Assembly (NCBI GenBank): GCA_021205005.1
Contig: JAJPYK010000189.1
Location: 1 to 5,193, forward strand
Length of the DNA stretch: 5,193 nucleotides
Direction of reading: 5' to 3'
Source of the DNA: Paraprevotella sp.
GTDB taxonomy: Bacteria > Bacteroidota > Bacteroidia > Bacteroidales > Bacteroidaceae
The position numbers and the translations under genes are program-made. The notes beneath the pieces are model-generated. The model was given only the letters and a program-made list of their open reading frames with translations, did no database searches and had not been told where the DNA came from. Positions 1-5,193 of the stretch are shown here, in pieces; the first letter of the stretch is position 1, and each line of letters starts with the position of its first letter.

Positions 1-1
1 G

Positions 2-1288
2 AATGGAGGTGAGGAAAGCAAAAAAGTCAGATACAATAAAGGTGCTTCCTCCTACGAAAATCAAATCTTTAGCTGTGGCGGCCTGTCGGGCGGCGCGGTA
101 TGCAGAAGCTACATCGGGCCATGCGCTGCCTTGCAATCCGGATTGCATCGCATGTTTTTGCAGTTCTTTTTCGTCCAGTGCACGTTTTACGCTGGCTTTT
201 GTGAAATAGTAAATGGCATTTTTGGGCAATAAGTCGAGTACACCTTGTATATCTTTATCATTTACCATTCCGATGACGATATGTATATTTTCTGCCGAAG
301 CATATCGTAGTTGTTCCGCTATATAATGTATGCCCCCCACGTTATGACCTGTGTCGCAGATGACGGTTGGATGGCTTCCTACCTGTTGCCAGCGTCCTTT
401 CAGTCCGGTAAGTTCGCAAACCCGCATGAAACCGTTCCGCACGTCGGTTGTCTGAATGGCATAACCTGTTTTTTGCAGTTCGTCTACCGCCGAAAGGATG
501 GTGGCGGTGTTCTTTTCCTGGCACAAACCTGTTAGCTCTCCGGTCAATTCTCCCCAATGTCGGGTCCGGTAGAGGCGGCATCCTTTTTCCGTTACGGAAG
601 AGATGATCTCGTGTTCTTCTTCCGCAAAACGGATGGGGGAGTGCATTTTTTCAGCCTGAATACGGAACACTTCGCGCGTTTCGGCTGTGGTTTCTCCGAT
701 AACGACCGGAATGCCAGGCTTGATGATCCCCGCTTTCTCTCCGGCTATTGCCGTCAATGTATTGCCGAGATATTGCACATGGTCCAAACTGATGTTGGTG
801 ATTACGGAGAGGTCGGGGGTAATAATGTTGGTACAATCTAAACGTCCGCCTAATCCCACTTCGATGACGGCTACGTCGACTTCAGAATCGGTAAAGTATT
901 TAAAGGCCAAGGCCGTGGTCAGTTCAAAGAAAGAGGGATGGAGAGGTTCGAAAAATGAGCGTTCGTTTTCCACGAATGAAGTAACCATTTCTTCTGGAAT
1001 CATTTGGCCGTTTACCCGAATGCGTTCCCTGAAATCCAGAAGATGAGGTGAAGTATATAGGCCCACTTTGTATCCTGCTTCTTGCAGGATAGCGGCCAAT
1101 GTATGGCTGCATGAACCTTTTCCGTTTGTACCGCCCACATGGATCGTCTTGTACCGACGATGGGGATGCCCTTCGTGTTCGTCTAATATGCGGGTATTAT
1201 ACAACCCCTCTTTATAAGCAGATCCCCCTATGTTTTGGAACATAGGGAGACTGTTGAACATATATTCTGTCGCTTCCTTATATGTCAT
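2..1288 (-). CDS. folC: Bifunctional dihydrofolate synthase / folylpolyglutamate synthase (FolC), 3' end cut by window edge
   Basis: Cytosolic ATP-dependent ligase of the Mur-ligase fold. It joins glutamate to dihydropteroate to give dihydrofolate and adds further glutamates to reduced folates. The frame is open for 429 codons to the window edge with no stop. Family members are usually about 420-450 residues, so little is missing. Visible motifs are the P-loop HVGGTNGKGS (50-59), TSPHL (79-83), EVGLGGRLDCTN (143-154), TNISLDH (164-170), GEKAGIIKPG (183-192, with K185 at the position of the usually carbamylated lysine), LKGRWQ (296-301), CDTGHN (311-316, the DxAHN-type motif at the start of the C-terminal domain) and GGSTFIVSDF (413-422). 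The ATG at 1288 lies 18 bases after the dnaJ stop and gives the normal family N-terminus. No clear Shine-Dalgarno precedes it. The close spacing suggests co-transcription with grpE and dnaJ. Bifunctionality is inferred from the bacterial family, because monofunctional forms cannot be excluded by motif reading alone. Confidence 0.95.
   Translation of the reverse strand, partial: MTYKEATEYMFNSLPMFQNIGGSAYKEGLYNTRILDEHEGHPHRRYKTIHVGGTNGKGSCSHTLAAILQEAGYKVGLYTSPHLLDFRERIRVNGQMIPEEMVTSFVENERSFFEPLHPSFFELTTALAFKYFTDSEVDVAVIEVGLGGRLDCTNIITPDLSVITNISLDHVQYLGNTLTAIAGEKAGIIKPGIPVVIGETTAETREVFRIQAEKMHSPIRFAEEEHEIISSVTEKGCRLYRTRHWGELTGELTGLCQEKNTATILSAVDELQKTGYAIQTTDVRNGFMRVCELTGLKGRWQQVGSHPTVICDTGHNVGGIHYIAEQLRYASAENIHIVIGMVNDKDIQGVLDLLPKNAIYYFTKASVKRALDEKELQKHAMQSGLQGSAWPDVASAYRAARQAATAKDLIFVGGSTFIVSDFFAFLTSI
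1071..1091 (-). repeat. Perfect 8-bp inverted repeat, 5-base loop, inside folC
   Basis: The arms TATCCTGC and GCAGGATA are perfect complements around a 5-base loop (AAGAA in the mRNA). The hairpin lies over the FolC segment ILQEAGY (codons 67-73), just before TSPHL. There is no adjacent T-run. The structure is real as sequence, but its function is unproven and coding constraint could explain it. Confidence 0.35.
1226..1247 (-). repeat. Perfect 9-bp inverted repeat, 4-base loop, inside the 5' end of folC
   Basis: The arms CCCTATGTT and AACATAGGG are perfect complements around a 4-base loop (CCAA in the mRNA). The hairpin covers folC nucleotides 42-63, codons 14-21 (LPMFQNIG). No T-run follows, so it is not an intrinsic terminator. 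It may be a chance product of codon choice in a conserved protein motif, or a structure that affects early elongation on folC. Confidence 0.45.
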
Positions 1289-1306
1289 CGCTCTTGTTCT
1301 CGACTT

Positions 1307-2455
1307 TTATTCAAAGTAGCTTCTGAACTTTCTGAATATTTTTTCCTTGATCGAGGGGTTCGGAGAGAAGCTGTCGCTTTTGCGCATGTCCTCCATCATC
1401 TTTTTCTCGTCTTTAGTCAGCGTTTCGGGGATATATACGCTGATATTTACGATAAGGTCGCCCGTACCGTATCCGTACCCCTGTACCGCCGGAAGTCCTT
1501 TCCCGCGTAGGCGTACTACCTTACCCGGTTGTGTGCCCGGCTCTATCTTGATTTTGGCTTTACCGTCGATGGTGGGGATTTCCGCTTCGCCACCCAATGC
1601 AGCCGTCGGTACATCCAAAAGTAAATTGTAAATGAGATTCTTGTCTTCTCTGAGGAGTTCCTTGTCCGGTTCTTCTTCAATGTAGACCTGAATGTCACCG
1701 GGAATGCCGTTGCGTCGGGCCGCATGTCCCTTTCCGGTCACAGTAACCACCATGCCGTCGCCTACACCAGCCGGAATCTTCACTTCGATGACTTCTTCTC
1801 CGTTGACTACGCCTTCGCCGCCGCATTCCTTACATTTGTTTTTGATGATGGTGCCTTCGCCGCCGCATGTCGGGCATACGGCCTGAGTTTGCATCATACC
1901 GAAAATACTCCGTTGGGTTTTGACGACGAAACCATTGCCGTGACATGTAGGACATGTTTCCGTAGCTCCGCTGCCTTCTGCACCGCTTCCGTGGCAGTGG
2001 GGGCAGGTCACTTTTTTCTTCACCTTGAACTTTTTGGTGAATCCCGTAGCAATTTCCTGCAAGGTCATCTTTACCTTCAGGCGTAAATCGCCTCCACGGT
2101 ATTGGGGGCGACGCGCTCCATTGCTTCCACTGCCGAAGCCTCCGAATCCGGCATGACCGCCGAATATATCGCCGAACATGGAGAATATGTCGTCCATGTT
2201 CATGCTCCCGCCTCCAAAACCTCCGGCACCGTTTACGCCTTCCGGTCCGAACTGGTCATAGCGGGCGCGCTTCTGTGGATCGCGTAACACGTCATAGGCT
2301 TCTGCTGCCTCTTTAAATTTGGCTTCAGCTTCTTTATCATCCGGATTCCTGTCGGGATGATATTTGATGGCCATTGCTTTGTAGGCTTTCTTTATCTCGT
2401 CGTCTGAAGCGTTTTTGGATACGCCCAACACTTCGTAGTAGTCGCGTTTCGCCAT
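1307..2455 (-). CDS. dnaJ: Chaperone protein DnaJ (type I Hsp40)
   Basis: Cytosolic co-chaperone that delivers unfolded clients to DnaK and stimulates its ATPase. The 382-residue protein has the full type I layout. The J-domain (about 5-70) carries the essential HPD at 33-35. A Gly/Phe-rich linker spans about 74-112. The zinc-finger region has four CxxCxGxG repeats, CPHCHGSG (151-158), CPTCHGNG (168-175), CPTCGGEG (194-201) and CKECGGEG (208-215), giving eight cysteines for two zinc ions. Substrate-binding beta domains and a dimerisation tail follow to the end. The length is normal and nothing is missing. The start [12 protein letters not shown] is the canonical J-domain N-terminus. The ATG lies 15 bases after the grpE stop, with GGAAG about 10 bases upstream acting as a plausible ribosome binding site. 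The gene lies between grpE and folC in an apparent operon, and dnaK is not in the window. Confidence 0.98.
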   Translation of the reverse strand: MAKRDYYEVLGVSKNASDDEIKKAYKAMAIKYHPDRNPDDKEAEAKFKEAAEAYDVLRDPQKRARYDQFGPEGVNGAGGFGGGSMNMDDIFSMFGDIFGGHAGFGGFGSGSNGARRPQYRGGDLRLKVKMTLQEIATGFTKKFKVKKKVTCPHCHGSGAEGSGATETCPTCHGNGFVVKTQRSIFGMMQTQAVCPTCGGEGTIIKNKCKECGGEGVVNGEEVIEVKIPAGVGDGMVVTVTGKGHAARRNGIPGDIQVYIEEEPDKELLREDKNLIYNLLLDVPTAALGGEAEIPTIDGKAKIKIEPGTQPGKVVRLRGKGLPAVQGYGYGTGDLIVNISVYIPETLTKDEKKMMEDMRKSDSFSPNPSIKEKIFRKFRSYFE

Positions 2456-2470
2456 ATCTTATTCTTCCAT

Positions 2471-3055
2471 TTAAAGTCCTACGGCCACTTGAGCGTGGCG
2501 GATTACTTTCTCGTTTAACGTATAACCCGTCTTTACACAATCTACGACTTTGCCTTTCATGTCGTCGGATGGTGCAGGCACCTGTGCGATAGCCTCGTGC
2601 AGATCGGTGTTGAATGCGGCTTCTTTGGTTTCTATTTTCTTCACGCCCTGTTCACCCAATATCTTCACGAATTTCTGGAAAATCAGGTCGACTCCCTCTT
2701 TTACAGCTTTCACATCCTCCATTTTATCCATATTCTTCAACGCCCGTTCCATGTCGTCCAAGATGGGCAGGATGGCGGTGATCGTTTTTTCCGCTCCATT
2801 CAGGATCAGGTCAGCCTTCTCCTTCATGGTCCGTTTACGGTAATTGTCGAATTCTGCGACTTGCCGCAAGTTTTTATCTTTCAGTTCATCGATCTGGGCT
2901 TCTGCAGCAGCCAATTTATCTTCTGCGGTTTCTTCTTTCTCCGCTTCATTATTGATGTTTTCCTTTTTATCGTGAGACTCTTTTTCGCATCCGTTCTGGT
3001 TCTTGCCTTCGTATGCTTTTGAATCTTCTCTTTTCGTATATTCTTCTTTTTTCAT
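2471..3055 (-). CDS. grpE: GrpE, nucleotide exchange factor for DnaK
   Basis: Homodimeric cytosolic factor that releases ADP from DnaK and so resets the chaperone cycle. The 194-residue protein has a charged, low-complexity N-terminal tail rich in Lys and Glu (1-45) and a long predicted coiled-coil helix (about 45-85) containing the family-typical EFDNYRKR at 68-75. A helical middle region follows, with the LPILDDMERAL stretch around 96-106. The C-terminal beta-wing domain carries the GrpE signature (about 153-194: HEAIAQVP, GYTLNEKVIRHAQV, ending VAVGL). The length is usual for GrpE and the frame is intact. The ATG at 3055 gives a short lysine-rich start after an A/T-rich leader without Shine-Dalgarno. 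It is the first gene of the tight grpE-dnaJ-folC cluster. GrpE and DnaJ act on the same DnaK, which fits joint expression. No CIRCE operator is seen upstream. Confidence 0.97.
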   Translation of the reverse strand: MKKEEYTKREDSKAYEGKNQNGCEKESHDKKENINNEAEKEETAEDKLAAAEAQIDELKDKNLRQVAEFDNYRKRTMKEKADLILNGAEKTITAILPILDDMERALKNMDKMEDVKAVKEGVDLIFQKFVKILGEQGVKKIETKEAAFNTDLHEAIAQVPAPSDDMKGKVVDCVKTGYTLNEKVIRHAQVAVGL

Positions 3056-3135
3056 GATGCAAAAAAATTAAAAGGATTTTTTATTGCTAATCATCCTACA
3101 AATAGTTTGCCATAAGGCCGTACTCTTAAGATATT
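3056..3135 (-). other. A/T-rich intergenic leader between the ABC-F gene and grpE
   Basis: This 80-base gap should hold the 3' end of the ABC-F transcript, and the grpE promoter if the two are separate units. Read on the minus strand, an imperfectly placed inverted repeat AGGAT (3093-3097) / ATCCT (3073-3077) has a 15-base loop and is followed by a T-rich run (3061-3072). A 5-bp, A/T-rich stem is too weak to call a terminator with confidence. I found no clean TAnnTTTG element; the nearest is CTATTTG around 3099-3105. There is no CIRCE-type inverted repeat (TTAGCACTC-N9-GAGTGCTAA). Regulation of grpE from this gap is therefore unresolved. Confidence 0.4.
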
Positions 3136-4761
<1,626 letters not shown>

Positions 4762-4788
4762 TTAAACTCTTGATATTAATATTTTTCG

Positions 4789-4796
4789 CAAAGGTA
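4789..4796 (-). promoter_or_regulatory. Candidate Bacteroides-type -7 promoter element for the ABC-F gene
   Basis: The minus strand reads TACCTTTG here, an exact match to the Bacteroidota primary-sigma -7 consensus TAnnTTTG. It lies 33 bases upstream of the ABC-F start codon, just after the cdd stop. Transcription would begin a few bases downstream, leaving a 5' leader of roughly 25-30 bases. No TTTG is found at the expected -33 position (19-21 bases upstream), so the match is only half of the consensus. The downstream leader is A/T-rich with no strong Shine-Dalgarno. Confidence 0.55.
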
Positions 4797-4807
4797 CAAA
4801 AAATATT

Positions 4808-5193
4808 TCATTCGTTCATGGTTTCTCCCGTAAACTGTAGAGGAAGAAGGGCTTTTACGGAGTCGACCACGTAGGTACCCTCTTCTCCGAAGAGCAGGAT
4901 GCGTATGGGCTGCTTATATCGTTCTTCGATGCCCAAGATCACCTGCCGGCAGGCGCCGCACGGAGGGATGGGGACTTTGAGGAAGGTGCCGTTGGAGAAA
5001 GCCGCCACGGCCAGTTCTTTTACACTTTGTTCCGGATAGCGTGCGTTGGCGTAGAACAATGCCGTGCGTTCGGCGCATAAACCTGAAGGAAATGCGGCGT
5101 TTTCCTGATTGCTTCCTGTCACGATTACGCCGTTGTCCAACCGTGCGGCGGCGCCTACGTTGAATCGGGAATAAGGGGCATAACGGCTTTGGG
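4808..5193 (-). CDS. cdd: Cytidine deaminase, 5' end cut by window edge
   Basis: Zinc enzyme of pyrimidine salvage that hydrolyses cytidine and deoxycytidine to uridine and deoxyuridine plus ammonia in the cytosol. The frame is open from the window edge and ends at TGA (4808-4810), giving 127 visible residues. About 30 N-terminal residues are probably missing compared with a usual length near 160. In window numbering from the first full codon (5189-5191), APYSRFNVGAA (5-15) is the substrate-loop motif, CAERTA (39-44) supplies a zinc cysteine and the proton-shuttling E41, and PCGACRQ (77-83) supplies the other two zinc cysteines, C78 and C81. Three cysteine ligands mark the short homotetrameric class rather than the long E. 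coli dimeric form. A TTG at 5140 (LDNGV) is not the real start, because the conserved APYSRF motif lies upstream of it in the same frame. It is followed in the same orientation by the ABC-F gene. Confidence 0.95.
   Translation of the reverse strand, partial: QSRYAPYSRFNVGAAARLDNGVIVTGSNQENAAFPSGLCAERTALFYANARYPEQSVKELAVAAFSNGTFLKVPIPPCGACRQVILGIEERYKQPIRILLFGEEGTYVVDSVKALLPLQFTGETMNE

Noticed and set aside
2456..2470. Three-codon mini-frame (ATG GAA GAA TAA) between the grpE stop and the dnaJ start
   Set aside because: It is too short to be supported as a leader peptide. The purine-rich sequence is more simply the dnaJ ribosome binding site.
2597..3022. 141-codon open frame on the plus strand, antisense to grpE, with Phe-rich hydrophobic stretches
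   Set aside because: The Phe-rich hydrophobic stretches are the reverse complement of Lys/Glu-rich GrpE codons, so apparent membrane segments are an artefact.
3073..3097. AGGAT/ATCCT inverted repeat followed by a T-rich run as an intrinsic terminator for the ABC-F gene
   Set aside because: A 5-bp stem with a 15-base loop is too weak, so it is recorded only within the intergenic entry.
4773..4782. ATATTAATAT palindrome in the cdd to ABC-F gap
   Set aside because: A pure A/T 10-base palindrome in an A/T-rich gap is expected by chance and matches no operator I recognise.
4942..4953. Perfect 12-base palindrome CCTGCCGGCAGG in cdd
   Set aside because: It has no loop, and it encodes the conserved zinc-site residues ACRQ, which explains the sequence. 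A regulatory role is not supported.
5138..5140. TTG at this position as the start of the cytidine deaminase
   Set aside because: The same frame continues upstream through the conserved APYSRFNVGAA motif to the window edge, so the true start is outside the window.

Overview
This is an ordinary, densely packed chromosomal housekeeping segment, probably from a member of the Bacteroidales (Bacteroides, Parabacteroides or a relative). Three things point that way: the protein sequences; the general lack of strong Shine-Dalgarno sequences before the start codons; and a TACCTTTG motif upstream of one gene that fits the Bacteroides -7 promoter consensus TAnnTTTG. The genus assignment is an inference from memory of family sequences, not a database result.

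All five genes lie on the minus strand, so transcription runs from high to low coordinates. In that order they are: cytidine deaminase (cdd, 5' end cut off by the window edge); a 539-residue ABC-F family ATPase most like YbiT; grpE; dnaJ; and folC, the bifunctional dihydrofolate/folylpolyglutamate synthase, which runs off the low-coordinate edge with probably only a few residues missing. There is no gene-free stretch above 300 bases. The longest gaps are 80 bases (ABC-F to grpE) and 52 bases (cdd to ABC-F). No tRNA, rRNA, mobile element, CRISPR array or convincing strong terminator is visible.

The genes fall into two functional groups. grpE, dnaJ and folC are separated by only 15 and 18 bases and look like one transcript. 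GrpE (nucleotide exchange) and DnaJ (J-domain co-chaperone) serve DnaK, which is not in the window, and folC appears to ride along. The cdd and ABC-F genes are in the same orientation, but a candidate promoter sits between them.

No undescribed multi-gene system is evident. The most interesting observation is in the ABC-F protein. Walker A, the Q-loop glutamine and the Walker B catalytic glutamate of the second ATPase domain are all lost, and the signature motif of the first domain is altered. In the known head-to-tail ABC dimer, these changes all fall on the same composite ATP site, while the other site is intact. The protein therefore looks like an asymmetric ABC-F factor with one working ATP site. 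Smaller observations are two perfect hairpin-forming inverted repeats inside the 5' part of folC and an A/T-rich leader before grpE with no recognisable heat-shock operator.
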